From IMG/VR virus record IMGVR_UViG_3300048919_000553, positions 1 to 55,163 of that record: a DNA stretch of 55,163 nt. One strand, given 5' to 3'. Position 1 is the first letter of the stretch; each line of letters begins with the position of its first letter. The translations under genes and the position numbers were made by a program. The notes below the pieces were generated by a model, which saw nothing but the letters and a program-made list of their open reading frames with translations, did not search any database and was not told the DNA's origin. Shown here in pieces: positions 39,392-47,574 of the stretch. Source of the stretch: a virus.

Positions 39392-40641
39392 TGCCTTCTC
39401 CGCTGCCTCTCCTCGAAATCATCAAGGCCGGGTCACGCAACCACCCGCTGCGGTTGTCGGACGCGAACTACTGGATCAACCGGCTCGCCGAGGTTGTCCA
39501 GCTCTCCAGCCAAGGCGCCGGCCAGCAATGGCTCTGGGTCATCCCCAACAGCCAGACCGGCAAGGGTCTGATCATCCAGTGCAACGCGACGTCGTTGTTC
39601 GCCGCCTTCGAGGTCCAGGACAAGAACGGCGCGAACATCTTCGATGTGCTGCCTTCGGGTGGCGCTGGTGTCACGTCGGCGAACGCGGGCGCGGATGGCC
39701 TGTGGGTGTCGAACAACGTCACCGGCCGCGCCGGGTTCTGGAACACCAACGGCGGCCTCAGGTTGGCCAAGGGCGACCCGGCTGGCGGCGTCGAGATCCT
39801 CGCGATCGGCGACGCCACCACCGCGCCGACCGGCAACCCCGACGGCAGCCACACTGCCGAGACGAACTTCGCGACCGTCGCCGGCGCGCTCATCTGGGGC
39901 CCGTCGACTTCAGGTGGGCGGCTGCACCTGCGGACCCGAGCCGGCCATGAGGTTGAGCTGGCTGACGTCACGATGCGCCGGCAGGCCCGCATCGACGCCC
40001 CCGGTGGCGGCACCACGCTCGTCGCCACCGGCACCGCACTTCCGACGGTCGCCACCACCAACATCACCGCCACCCCCGACGACACAGCGGCCGGCCCCGG
40101 GATTGCCTACACGACGACGGCAGCGACCTCAGTCGACGCTGGGTGGCTCTCCGCCTTCGGCATCATCCAGCCCAGGTGGGCCGCGTTCCTCTACACGAAG
40201 TTCACCACCGACGCCGCGGCCATCACCTCCACCCGCCTCGCCATCGGCCTCACGTCCGCCGAGCTGGCCGCCGACGCCGGCCCGGCGTCGACCGGGGCGT
40301 ACACAGCCGCGGCCGGCGCATGGTTCCGCTACGACACGTCGGTCGACGGCACCGCCTTCTGGCGCTGCGTCACAGGAAATGGCACCACCGCCACGGTCAC
40401 TACCACCACGGCGGCGATCGCCGCGGCGACCACCTACGAGCTGCGCATCGAAATCGACTCGACCGCCGCCACCGTCCGCTTCTACGTCAACGTCGCCGGC
40501 TCCGCCCCGGTGCTCGTCGCGACCCACACCACCAACCTGCCCGCCGCGTCGACCGCGCTCGGAACCATCGCCCGGCTGCGCACCCTCACGACCAGCGCCC
40601 GCGCGCTGCGCCTGGTCCGCCAGGCCTGGAGCTCCCTATGA
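39391..40641 (+). CDS. Minor tail / fibre protein
   Basis: 416 aa from ATG 39391, sharing one base with the previous stop. Segment DANYWINRLAEVVQLSSQGA then LWVIPNSQTGKGLIIQCNAT, repetitive Gly/Ala beta region, and a C-terminal half with Thr/Ala-rich strands (WFRYDTSVDGTAFWRCVTGN; TYELRIEIDSTAATVRFYVN) resembling a sugar-binding head domain. Likely trimeric receptor-binding fibre, by position and composition. Confidence 0.7.
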   Translation: MPSPLPLLEIIKAGSRNHPLRLSDANYWINRLAEVVQLSSQGAGQQWLWVIPNSQTGKGLIIQCNATSLFAAFEVQDKNGANIFDVLPSGGAGVTSANAGADGLWVSNNVTGRAGFWNTNGGLRLAKGDPAGGVEILAIGDATTAPTGNPDGSHTAETNFATVAGALIWGPSTSGGRLHLRTRAGHEVELADVTMRRQARIDAPGGGTTLVATGTALPTVATTNITATPDDTAAGPGIAYTTTAATSVDAGWLSAFGIIQPRWAAFLYTKFTTDAAAITSTRLAIGLTSAELAADAGPASTGAYTAAAGAWFRYDTSVDGTAFWRCVTGNGTTATVTTTTAAIAAATTYELRIEIDSTAATVRFYVNVAGSAPVLVATHTTNLPAASTALGTIARLRTLTTSARALRLVRQAWSSL

Positions 40642-41801
40642 GCTTTCAGGTGGTTGATGAGATCTCCGACCAGTTCCGCGCTGCGGTCACCCAGCCGTAC
40701 GCGCTCGCCGTGCAGGTCGAGGCGCGATACCGCGGCCTGACCACGCTTACGGACCTGTCGGTGGTCACCGGCACGGTGACCTGCACCCGCCTCGCCGACA
40801 CCCATCGCAGCCTGCGCTGCCGCCTCGCTGGCATCCCCACCGGGCTGCTTCCCCACGTCGGCGTCCGTTCACCGCTGGACCCGTTCGGCAACGAGCTGAC
40901 CGTCGCGGCCGGGGTCCGCTACTACGACGCCACCACCGAACTCCTTCCCCAGGGTGTTTTTCGGATTGCTACCAGTCGGATCGTCGACACGGCCGAGGGC
41001 GTCGCCGTCGACCTGACGGCCGTGGACCGGGCCGGCTGGATTTCTAAGTGCTCCCTGCCAACTGTCTGGCAAACCCCGGCCGGCACTACTGCCACCGGGG
41101 CTATCACCGCTCTTGTCTCCGTCTTCATCCCCGACGTCGAGGTCATCGACCTCTCTACTCGAGGTGCGGTCGACGCCTTCCCATCCCACGTGTTGGCGGA
41201 GCGGGCCAACCCGTGGACGGCCGGCGTCGACGTGTTCGCCGAAGCCGTCGGCGCCGAAGCGTTCTTCGACCTCCACGGCCGGCTGATCCTGCGCGATGTG
41301 CCCGACCCGGCAGGGCAGGCCGCAGCCTGGCAGTACGTCGAAGGCGCCACCTGCACCATGACCGAACTCGACACGGCCCTCGACGACTCGGCACCCAACG
41401 TGGTCGTCGCCGCGGGGGAGACCCCGGATGCTGCTGGTTTCCGCGCCTACGCGATCAACTCCGATCCGACGTCGCCGACCTACTACGGGCCGACGGTCGA
41501 CGACCCGGTCCCCGGCGGCTACGGCCCCCGCACCCTGTCAATCACGAGCCCGTTGATCACATCGCAGGGGCAGGCGCAGGCGATGGCCGACGCCCAGGGT
41601 CTGCGGCTGTTCGCACCCACCCAGCAGTCGGTGATCACTGCCGCGCCGAATCCGGGTGTGGTCGAGGGCGATGTGCTGCGGGTGCGCCGGGCCCGCGACG
41701 GCATCGACATCGCCGTCGTCGTCGACTCGTTTCCGCTTTCGCTGACCACGTCGGGGAGTCAGAGGTTGACGTGCACGCTCGCGTCGGTGACGCCGTCATG
41801 A
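40638..41801 (+). CDS. Minor tail protein, baseplate-like
   Basis: 387 aa, ATGA overlap. Starts FQVVDEISDQFRAAVTQPYA and contains LVVTGTVTCTRLADTHRSLR-like strands, GVFRIATSRIVDTAEGVAVD LTAVDRAGW and the block PRTLSITSPLITSQGQAQAM ADAQGLRLFAPTQQ. This pattern (evaporation of DUF5047-type proteins in actinophages) marks a central tail-tip component. VEGDVLRVRRARDGIDIAVV near the C-terminus is another strand-rich domain. Confidence 0.78.
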   Translation: MSFQVVDEISDQFRAAVTQPYALAVQVEARYRGLTTLTDLSVVTGTVTCTRLADTHRSLRCRLAGIPTGLLPHVGVRSPLDPFGNELTVAAGVRYYDATTELLPQGVFRIATSRIVDTAEGVAVDLTAVDRAGWISKCSLPTVWQTPAGTTATGAITALVSVFIPDVEVIDLSTRGAVDAFPSHVLAERANPWTAGVDVFAEAVGAEAFFDLHGRLILRDVPDPAGQAAAWQYVEGATCTMTELDTALDDSAPNVVVAAGETPDAAGFRAYAINSDPTSPTYYGPTVDDPVPGGYGPRTLSITSPLITSQGQAQAMADAQGLRLFAPTQQSVITAAPNPGVVEGDVLRVRRARDGIDIAVVVDSFPLSLTTSGSQRLTCTLASVTPS

Positions 41802-42118
41802 CCGGGCCGGCGGGCCGGCTCGGCGGCCAGGTCGCCGCCGTCGGCGGCGGCGTGCAGATGCGCATCTGGTGGGTGTGCGCGGTCAACACCGGGCCGCCGA
41901 AATCCTTGGACCTCGCGCCCACACGTGCCGACGCGATCGCGACCCCGCCAACAAACGTCGCCGCCGTCGCCGTGCGCTATCTGGCCTCCTACGCCGTTCT
42001 CGGCCCGGCGGTTGGTGATGGCGTGCTCGTCCTGCTCTCGCTGGGGGGCGGGTCGACGCGGGCGGGTGGCCGAGACCAGGGCGGCCTACCCATGGTGATC
42101 GACAAGGTGGCTGTCTGA
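41798..42118 (+). CDS. Small tail-region protein
   Basis: 106 aa from ATG 41798. Hydrophobic/beta (MRIWWVCAVNTGPPKSLDLA; VAVRYLASYAVLGPAVGDGV LVLLSLGG). Proteins of this size follow baseplate genes in related phages. Function unknown. Confidence 0.6.
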   Translation: MTGPAGRLGGQVAAVGGGVQMRIWWVCAVNTGPPKSLDLAPTRADAIATPPTNVAAVAVRYLASYAVLGPAVGDGVLVLLSLGGGSTRAGGRDQGGLPMVIDKVAV

Positions 42119-42435
42119 TGCACGACATTCTGATCGGCCTGGCTGTGACGGTCGGCGGCGCGCTGATCCTCGCCGTCGGCGCCGGTCTCTTCCGCAGCCT
42201 GACCCACCAGGGCCGCAAGCTCGACGCGATCTCCGACGTGGTCGTCGGTACGCCGGCGGATCCGATCCGCGGCACGAAGGCCATCCCGTCGGTTGCCGCG
42301 CGGCTCGGAACCATGGAAGAGACGGTCGCCAGCCTGCAGCTGACGGTTGCGGCCCGGGACGAGTTGTCCGCGCGGATCGCGGGCTGGGAGGCCTGGCGGG
42401 ACGAGCACATGCGGACCTGCAGCAGGTCCGCATGA
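42118..42435 (+). CDS. Membrane protein, DUF2746-like (holin-class candidate)
   Basis: 105 aa. N-terminal TM helix (ILIGLAVTVGGALILAVGAG LF) then a soluble helix with KLDAISDVVVGTPADPIRGT and a coiled coil (ARLGTMEETVASLQLTVAAR). This TM-plus-coil layout is found beside endolysins in many actinophages. Either a holin/antiholin partner or a tail-lysis adaptor. Confidence 0.7.
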   Translation: MHDILIGLAVTVGGALILAVGAGLFRSLTHQGRKLDAISDVVVGTPADPIRGTKAIPSVAARLGTMEETVASLQLTVAARDELSARIAGWEAWRDEHMRTCSRSA

Positions 42436-42713
42436 CCGCCCCCGACCGGCGCCGGCCGGACGACGAGACCCGGCTGATGCGTCCCGGTGACCTGTCCGAG
42501 GCGGCGGCGACGATGCGTTCCCGCGGCCGCTACCCGCGGCTCGAAGACGCTGAGCTCAGCCGGATCGACTACTGGGATGACGACCCGGGCGGCGCGCCGC
42601 CGCCGATCCGGGATCCGGATGCGGCCGCCTGGTGGGCCCGCGCCTGCCTGCTCGTCGTCGCGCTGGTGATCGTGCTCATCCTCTGCTGGGCCTGCGGGGT
42701 GCCACGGACATGA
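42432..42713 (+). CDS. C-terminally anchored membrane protein
   Basis: 93 aa. Charged soluble part (DETRLMRPGDLSEAAATMRS) then a C-terminal TM helix (ACLLVVALVIVLILCWACG). Overlaps both neighbours. Could be a spanin-like or holin-modulating protein by position; not recognised. Confidence 0.6.
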   Translation: MTAPDRRRPDDETRLMRPGDLSEAAATMRSRGRYPRLEDAELSRIDYWDDDPGGAPPPIRDPDAAAWWARACLLVVALVIVLILCWACGVPRT

Positions 42714-43645
42714 CCGACTTCGCTGACCTGGCGCACCCGTATCAGAAGGGTGCCGACCTGGGCGCCTACCGGGCCGGTGGCCACGACCGGGTCGTGCTGA
42801 AAGCCACGCAGGGCGTCGACTATGTGAATCCGCTCTATGCCCAGTGGGCGGCTCGCTGCGCGGCTTTGAGCCTGCCGTTTGGCGCCTACCACTATGCCAC
42901 TGGCGATGATGCCGAAACGCAGGTCGCTCACTTTCTCAGCACGCTGGATGCTGGGCATATGCCGTGGTGGCTGATCGTCGACTGTGAATGGAAGAAGCCG
43001 GCCGACACGACTCCGGCTGACGGCCGGCACGTTGCTGACACGCTCAACCGGCTGGCCAACCGAGGAGCCGAATTCGGCCACATTTACGGGTCGCCCGCGT
43101 GGATTGCCGCCGCGCAGCTGCTGCCCGCGATGGTGCCGGCCGGCTGGCGGGTCCTCTGGCTCGCGTCCTACGGCACCACCCAACTAAAAGTCCCGGCCGG
43201 GTGGGCGCCGGAAGCGGTCGCGGCCTGGCAGTACACGAACGCCGCGCCGACGGCCGGCGTCCCGAATCCCTGCGACCGCTCCCGCGTGATGCGCGAATGG
43301 CTCACGCCTTCTGGAGGTAGCGACATGGAACTGCCCGACCTCGACAAGGTCGCGACCGCGCCCGGGAAAAACGCCCCCGGGGAAAGCGGCTTCGGCAACA
43401 CGGTCATCGGCGCCTGTGTTGCCGCCGAGACCGCGGTCAACGTCAGCAACGCGGCCCGCGCGGACATCGCCACCCTCAAGACGATCCTGTCCGGTCTCCT
43501 GACCGCCGACCATCCGGCGCAGAACGTCATCACCGACCCCGTCGGCGACCTCATCACCCGGATCAGCGGCCTCGGCCTGCTCGACGCGACCCGGGTTCTC
43601 ACCGCGCTATCCAACCGGATGGCGCAGCTCATCCCCACAACCTGA
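42710..43645 (+). CDS. Endolysin, GH25 muramidase
   Basis: 311 aa. GH25 core at about 1-205: FADLAHPYQKG with the first Asp, VVLKATQGVDYVNP, FGAYHYATGDDAETQVAHFL, LIVDCEW with D91 and E93 (catalytic DxE), IYGSPAWI and AAWQYTN. Cuts the MurNAc-GlcNAc bond of peptidoglycan. The normally conserved Glu of KATEG is Gln (Q34). The last 100 aa (AAETAVNVSNAARADIATLK TILSGLL) form a helical C-terminal region in place of a usual cell-wall-binding repeat, perhaps for oligomerisation or membrane contact. Confidence 0.9.
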   Translation: MTDFADLAHPYQKGADLGAYRAGGHDRVVLKATQGVDYVNPLYAQWAARCAALSLPFGAYHYATGDDAETQVAHFLSTLDAGHMPWWLIVDCEWKKPADTTPADGRHVADTLNRLANRGAEFGHIYGSPAWIAAAQLLPAMVPAGWRVLWLASYGTTQLKVPAGWAPEAVAAWQYTNAAPTAGVPNPCDRSRVMREWLTPSGGSDMELPDLDKVATAPGKNAPGESGFGNTVIGACVAAETAVNVSNAARADIATLKTILSGLLTADHPAQNVITDPVGDLITRISGLGLLDATRVLTALSNRMAQLIPTT

Positions 43646-43659
43646 AAGGTCCCAGAACC

Positions 43660-44007
43660 GTGAACATCACCGCCATGCTGCTCACCGCGGCCATCTCCGC
43701 GCTCGTCCCCTGGCTCACCGCCGTCGTCGTCCACTGGCAAGCCCCCGAGGGCGTCAAGGCCGCCGTTTCCCTGCTGCTGACCACCGTCACCGGGGTGCTG
43801 ACCGGGCTCCAGACCGACAGCCACGACTGGCAGCACCTCGTCCTCTACGCGTTCGAAGGCTTCGTCGTCGCGACCGGCACCCATTTCGGTCTGTGGAAGC
43901 CGGCCAACATCACCGGCAGCCAGGGGGCCATCGCCAACACGTTCCCCGGCTGGTTCGGCCTGGGCTCCGACCGGGTCGTCGACGGCGAAGTCGTCGGCCG
44001 CCGATGA
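43660..44007 (+). CDS. Holin (putative)
   Basis: 115 aa from GTG 43660. Two hydrophobic helices (MLLTAAISALVPWLTAVVVH and VKAAVSLLLTTVTGVLTGLQ), then DWQHLVLYAFEGFVVATGTH FGLWKP and a hydrophilic tail. Size and position between endolysin and next gene fit a phage holin. It would make membrane lesions that let the lysin reach the wall. Confidence 0.78.
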   Translation: MNITAMLLTAAISALVPWLTAVVVHWQAPEGVKAAVSLLLTTVTGVLTGLQTDSHDWQHLVLYAFEGFVVATGTHFGLWKPANITGSQGAIANTFPGWFGLGSDRVVDGEVVGRR

Positions 44008-45215
44008 GCACCTTCGCCACCCTGCCCGCCTTCGTCGCCCGGCCGCGGTTCGCCCGGCCGCACGCGAGCGCTTCCCCGAAGCCGTTGACCGTCGGGCAGC
44101 TGGCGACCGCCTACCGCTGGCCGGCGACGGTCAACGGTGTCTCTCTCGACGGCACCGGCGTGACTGTCGCCATCCTGCAGCTGGGTGGCGTGTACTTCCC
44201 GTCGGACCTGGCCGCGGCGTGCGCCCGCAACGGCGTGAAAGTCCCGAAGATCGTCGTCGTCGAGGTGGCCGGCGCGTCGCAGGTCTCCGACCCGGGCGGC
44301 GCCGACGTCGAGGTCGCGCTTGACGTCCAGGTCGTCGCCGCCGGCGCACCCGGGGCGACGATCCTGCTCGTGTTCTGCCCGAACACGGAGGCCGGCTACG
44401 CCGCCGGCGTCGACGCGGCGGTCGAGCACGGCGCGCACATCATCACCACGTCGTGGGGCCTCGAAGAGGATCAGTGGTCCTCCGCCGGCCTGACGACGAT
44501 GGAGGCGTCGTGGGCCGCCGCTGAAGCCGGCGGGGTGGTCTGTGTGGCGGCGGCGGGCGACCAGGGTGCTGACGACGGGGGCCGGCGGGCGACCGCCGAC
44601 TACCCGGCCTCATCCCCGCATGTGATCGGCTGCGCAGGCACCCGACTGATCGTCGACCCGACGACCGGCGCCCGGCTGTCGGAGACGGTGTGGGACGACG
44701 GGCCGACGTCAGCGACCGGGGGCGCACCGTCGCGGATCTTCGCCCGGCCCGCCTGGCAGCCGGCCGCCGTCGGAAAATACCGGACGGTCCCCGACGTCGC
44801 ATCCAACGGCGACCCGGTGACCGGGGTGCTGGTCTGCTCGGGCGGTGTGTGGTCGACGGTCGGCGGAACGTCGATGGCCGCGCCGACCGTCGCGGCGATG
44901 CTCGCCCGGTTCATCCAGGGCCACGGCGGCCAGCGCATCACCGGCCTCGCCCCGCTGATCTACGGCAACGACGCGTGCTTCGACGTCACGACCGGCAGCG
45001 GCCGGGACACCGAGAAGGCCGCCGCCGGCTACGACGAGGCAGCCGGCCTGGGCGTCTTGGACGGCGTCGAACTGGCAACCCTGCTGGCGGCGACCGGGCC
45101 GACCCCACCGCCGGTCAACCCGCCGCCGCCGAGTTCGGGCACGCCGACGCTGGCGGAGGCGCGAGCGGCGTGGGCGACCGTTGAAGCGTGGGCGGTGGGC
45201 GCTGGGCTCGCCTGA
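44004..45215 (+). CDS. Sedolisin-family (S53) serine-carboxyl peptidase
   Basis: 403 aa, ATGA overlap with the holin. Catalytic residues of S53: Glu103 and Asp107 (DVEVALDVQ, E-x3-D), oxyanion Asp186 (AAAGDQGADDGG) and Ser290 (GGTSMAAP). Other family blocks: YPASSPHVIGCAGT, PDVASNGDP and the calcium-site-like GYDEAAGLGVLDG. S53 enzymes usually carry a large N-terminal propeptide and work at acidic pH; here only about 25 residues precede the catalytic domain and there is no Sec signal. A Pro-rich linker (TPPPVNPPPPSSGT) leads to a short helix. Lying in the lysis cassette, it may degrade surface proteins during lysis or be carried on the tail. Confidence 0.85.
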   Translation: MSTFATLPAFVARPRFARPHASASPKPLTVGQLATAYRWPATVNGVSLDGTGVTVAILQLGGVYFPSDLAAACARNGVKVPKIVVVEVAGASQVSDPGGADVEVALDVQVVAAGAPGATILLVFCPNTEAGYAAGVDAAVEHGAHIITTSWGLEEDQWSSAGLTTMEASWAAAEAGGVVCVAAAGDQGADDGGRRATADYPASSPHVIGCAGTRLIVDPTTGARLSETVWDDGPTSATGGAPSRIFARPAWQPAAVGKYRTVPDVASNGDPVTGVLVCSGGVWSTVGGTSMAAPTVAAMLARFIQGHGGQRITGLAPLIYGNDACFDVTTGSGRDTEKAAAGYDEAAGLGVLDGVELATLLAATGPTPPPVNPPPPSSGTPTLAEARAAWATVEAWAVGAGLA

Positions 45216-45224
45216 CCGTCCCAC

Positions 45225-45270
45225 GAAAAGGCCGGGCCGTCCCTCAACGTGGGACGGCCCGGCTCTTTTC
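45225..45270. terminator. Strong bidirectional intrinsic terminator
   Basis: GCCGGGCCGTCCC (45231-45243) pairs with 45251-45263, flanked by AAAAG and CTCTTTT. It closes the late operon and also serves the leftward gene ending at 45335. Confidence 0.85.
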
Positions 45271-45334
45271 GTTGATGCTCGCGCCCGTCCAGCACGCCGC
45301 TGGGCCGGACGGACGCGAGGAACAGGGGCCCGGG

Positions 45335-45562
45335 CTACATCTCCCGGCCGACGACGACGAAGAACTCGCCCGGTTGGAGTTCCATCGCGTCGGCGACGAG
45401 CTGCGCAGCCTCGGGGGTCAGGCAGATCACGCCGTCCACCGGCTCACCGCCGACCAGACGAACCAGTACGTACCGGTCACCCGGGTGCTGCCGGTTGCGG
45501 TAGCTGACGGCCATCTGGTGCAGTAGCCGGGCCCGCTCGGCGGGGGTCACTTCGGACCCCAT
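45335..45562 (-). CDS. Small hypothetical protein (leftward)
   Basis: 75 aa (MGSEVTPAERARLLHQMAVS; YVLVRLVGGEPVDGVICLTP EAAQLVADAMELQPGEFFVV). A compact alpha/beta protein with hydrophobic ends. ATG overlaps the end of the upstream leftward gene by 16 bp. Possibly lysogeny-expressed. Confidence 0.6.
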   Translation of the reverse strand: MGSEVTPAERARLLHQMAVSYRNRQHPGDRYVLVRLVGGEPVDGVICLTPEAAQLVADAMELQPGEFFVVVGREM

Positions 45563-45711
45563 CCGATCTCGCGTTTGTAGGCCTCGACGCCCTCATCGCT
45601 CCAGCACCAGTCGGACGGGATGACGGACTGGTGGTCCCACCCGGACAGCTCGGGGTCCGGGTCGGTTGGCCGATCGACCTGCGGCCCGTCGTCGGGCAAG
45701 ATGGCTTCCAC
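45547..45711 (-). CDS. Small hypothetical acidic protein (leftward)
   Basis: 54 aa from GTG 45711, with AGAGGGG 12 bp upstream; an ATG at 45798 would extend it to 83 aa. Contains LSGWDHQSVIPSDWCWSDEG VEAYKREIGWGPK, a Trp-rich end. Start uncertain; function unknown. Confidence 0.45.
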   Translation of the reverse strand: MEAILPDDGPQVDRPTDPDPELSGWDHQSVIPSDWCWSDEGVEAYKREIGWGPK

Positions 45712-45846
45712 AGCGGCGTGCGCCCCTCTACGGCGTTCGTCCACGGCCCTGTCCGCCGGGTGTGCAACCACCTGGACCCCGGACAGGGCCCTTTTCATGC
45801 GCCAGTAAGTGGCGCGCGGATCTCTCGGGCACCGTAGCGCGCCCGA

Positions 45847-45887
45847 GGGCATATGCCCAGAGCACCAGTCCGGGACAGGTGCTCTGG
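45847..45887. promoter_or_regulatory. Two palindromes upstream of the 45904 HTH gene
   Basis: GGGCATATGCCC (45847-45858, perfect) and CCAGAGCACC/GGTGCTCTGG (45857-45866 and 45878-45887, perfect 10-bp arms). They lie between divergent genes and suit an operator bound by the HTH protein. Confidence 0.5.
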
Positions 45888-45903
45888 ACTGAGCATCCCG
45901 GCT

Positions 45904-46188
45904 GTGACCAGCACCAGCGGCGGCCCCGACTTCGCGCACGCCGGACAGCTGATCACCTTCGGGCAGGTGCGGGCCCTGCTCGCCGTCGGCCGCAACCGGG
46001 CGTCGGCGATCAGCCACGACGCACGGTTCCCCCGGCCCTGGTTCGTCTCCGAGGACGGCAAGATCCGGCTCTGGCGACGCAAGCTGGTCGTCGCCTGGAT
46101 CGACAGCAACCGGCCGAGACTCGCCACCGAACTGGACGCCTCTCAGCCGGGGTGGCGCGACGACTCGCCATCGCCCGGGGAAGGGTAG
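45904..46188 (+). CDS. HTH DNA-binding protein (excisionase/regulator-like)
   Basis: 94 aa from GTG 45904. The core LITFGQVRALLAVGRNRASA then SEDGKIRLWRRKLVVAWIDS shows a winged-helix AlpA/MerR-type DNA-binding domain: helix-turn-helix, wing and final helix. Two palindromes upstream and a TGACGGAT array downstream make it a candidate regulator of the right-end operon or of lysogeny. Confidence 0.65.
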   Translation: MTSTSGGPDFAHAGQLITFGQVRALLAVGRNRASAISHDARFPRPWFVSEDGKIRLWRRKLVVAWIDSNRPRLATELDASQPGWRDDSPSPGEG

Positions 46189-46262
46189 TCAGCATCTCCG
46201 CCGCTGTGAGACTCTCGGCGGTATAGGGCCTCGGGTCCATCCGTCACAGGTCTTCCGGACGC

Positions 46263-46300
46263 TGACGGATGTTGACGGATACTGACGGATAGGCCAGTCT
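46263..46300 (+). promoter_or_regulatory. Three TGACGGAT repeats overlapping a promoter
   Basis: TGACGGAT at 46263, 46273 and 46283, exactly 10 bp apart. TTGACG (46272-46277), 17-bp spacer, CAGTCT (46295-46300), then 6 bp to GTG 46307, so a leaderless transcript. The 31-bp array is identical to the one at 51350. An inverted copy is at 46239-46246. Confidence 0.72.
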
Positions 46301-46306
46301 GGACGG

Positions 46307-46945
46307 GTGACCCTCACCCACCCAGACCCCACCCCCACACTCACCCCGCCGTCGCCGGGCGACCTCGCCCTCACCCTCACCGAGGTCCACGCCGCCGCCA
46401 CGTCCGGCGACCTCGACGGCTACACGACCGGTCTCCGCCTGCTGCACGGCCAGACCCGGGCCTGCCTGCACGCTGTCGGCGGCGCTTTCGAGTGCGAGGC
46501 CTGTGACACGCCGGTCGACCTCGACCAGCTTGCCGCCGCGCCGCTGATGCCGGCCGGGCCCCGGCCGCTGGCCCGCACCGCCGCCGCGCAGGCCTACCAG
46601 CTTCATGTCGCCGCGCATCTCGTCACGCTGCTCCCCGATGTCGAACTGTCCGTCAGCACCTGGCAGTTCCTCGACGGCGTCCGCGTGTCGGTGCACAGCA
46701 GCGAGAACGACAAGCCGCGGGCGGCCGAGCTGGAACTGGCCGGTTTTCGACAGCTCTGGTGGGTACTCGGTGGCGGCCCGGTCAACGTCGTCCAGCCGGA
46801 CTCCGGAACCGTGCACCTCGACATGTCCACCCAGTACGGGGATGTCGAAGTTCGCGCAGGGGTGATCCTCGCCCCGGTCGGCACCGTCCAGGACGACGCC
46901 CGAACCTGGGCGGCCACCACCCAGCCGCGCTCCGCCTCGTCATGA
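46307..46945 (+). CDS. Hypothetical protein, first gene of the right-end operon
   Basis: 212 aa from GTG 46307, probably leaderless. Contains a CEACDTPVDLDQL knuckle (about 62-74) after a helical part, and two beta segments (VELSVSTWQFLDGVRVSVHS; VHLDMSTQYGDVEVRAGVIL). No family recognised. Confidence 0.62.
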   Translation: MTLTHPDPTPTLTPPSPGDLALTLTEVHAAATSGDLDGYTTGLRLLHGQTRACLHAVGGAFECEACDTPVDLDQLAAAPLMPAGPRPLARTAAAQAYQLHVAAHLVTLLPDVELSVSTWQFLDGVRVSVHSSENDKPRAAELELAGFRQLWWVLGGGPVNVVQPDSGTVHLDMSTQYGDVEVRAGVILAPVGTVQDDARTWAATTQPRSASS

Positions 46946-47094
46946 TCCGGCTGCTGGTCGCCTTGGCCGTACTGCTCGCCATCTACCCGCCGGCTGCCCT
47001 GGCGCTCGCCATCGGCGGCGGGCTGCTCTCGGGTGGCCGGGCCCAGTGGCGGTTTGAGAAGTCCGGCCGGCCGCCGATGGGCTGGGGCCGATGA
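46942..47094 (+). CDS. Small membrane protein
   Basis: 50 aa (MIRLLVALAVLLAIYPPAAL ALAIGGGLL then basic SGGRAQWRFEKSGRPP). Two short hydrophobic stretches with a Pro-Pro break. ATGA overlap with the previous gene. Confidence 0.5.
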   Translation: MIRLLVALAVLLAIYPPAALALAIGGGLLSGGRAQWRFEKSGRPPMGWGR

Positions 47095-47123
47095 GTCTGC
47101 CCGAATCCGCCTGACATGAAGAC

Positions 47124-47161
47124 GGCCCCAGTCCTGCGCGCCAACGCAGGGGTCTGGGGCC
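47124..47161 (+). terminator. Nested hairpin terminator
   Basis: GGCCCCAG/CTGGGGCC (47124-47131 and 47154-47161) with an inner CCTGCG/CGCAGG stem. Lies in the gap after the small membrane protein. Confidence 0.6.
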
Positions 47162-47200
47162 TGGACCAGCCCGACCCCTCATTGCCCGAGGAGCCCTGAC

Positions 47201-47383
47201 GTGGCCGTACGACGCAGCATGCCGGATCCCGACCCTGGAATCCGGCCAATCCCACCAGGCCGACCCTGGCCGCACCTGCCGAACCCCGATGGCACAGCCG
47301 TGCCGGCCGATGACGACTGGTACTACGTGCCACCGCCCGGCCGTGGGCCCGTTCCGCCGCCCTACCCGGGGCGGCCCGCATGA
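47201..47383 (+). CDS. Pro-rich small protein
   Basis: 60 aa from GTG 47201 with GAGGAG upstream (VAVRRSMPDPDPGIRPIPPG ... YYVPPPGRGPVPPPYPGRP). Disordered, 30 percent Pro; may be a linker/adaptor protein. Overlaps the next ATG. Confidence 0.5.
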   Translation: MAVRRSMPDPDPGIRPIPPGRPWPHLPNPDGTAVPADDDWYYVPPPGRGPVPPPYPGRPA

Positions 47384-47574
47384 GCCGCGCGAGCCGTGCT
47401 GCCGCGCTCACCGCGGACGTGGCCGCCACCCGCCGCCGTCTCGACGACACGGTCGACGGCATGGCCGGGCTGCACGGCCCGGCGCTGAACCGGCAGGTGC
47501 GGGCGGCGGTCGCTTTGGTCAACGAAGCCGCCGACACCACCGCCAAGATCAAACTACTGGGAGGGGCCCGGTGA
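47380..47574 (+). CDS. Small helical protein
   Basis: 64 aa (MSRASRAAALTADVAATRRR LDDTVDGMAG; RAAVALVNEAADTTAKIKLL). Basic and alpha-helical; start and stop overlap neighbours by 4 bp. Confidence 0.5.
   Translation: MSRASRAAALTADVAATRRRLDDTVDGMAGLHGPALNRQVRAAVALVNEAADTTAKIKLLGGAR

Noticed and set aside
15828-45270. Insertion sequences or transposases
   Set aside because: No transposase motif (DDE, HUH, serine recombinase) and no terminal inverted repeats with target duplications were seen anywhere in the window.
46263-46290. CRISPR-like or microsatellite repeat
   Set aside because: 8-bp units with 2-bp gaps overlap a promoter and recur at other operon starts, which fits an operator array.
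47091-47114. ATG overlapping the stop of the 46942 gene
   Set aside because: Stops after seven codons; followed by a terminator hairpin.
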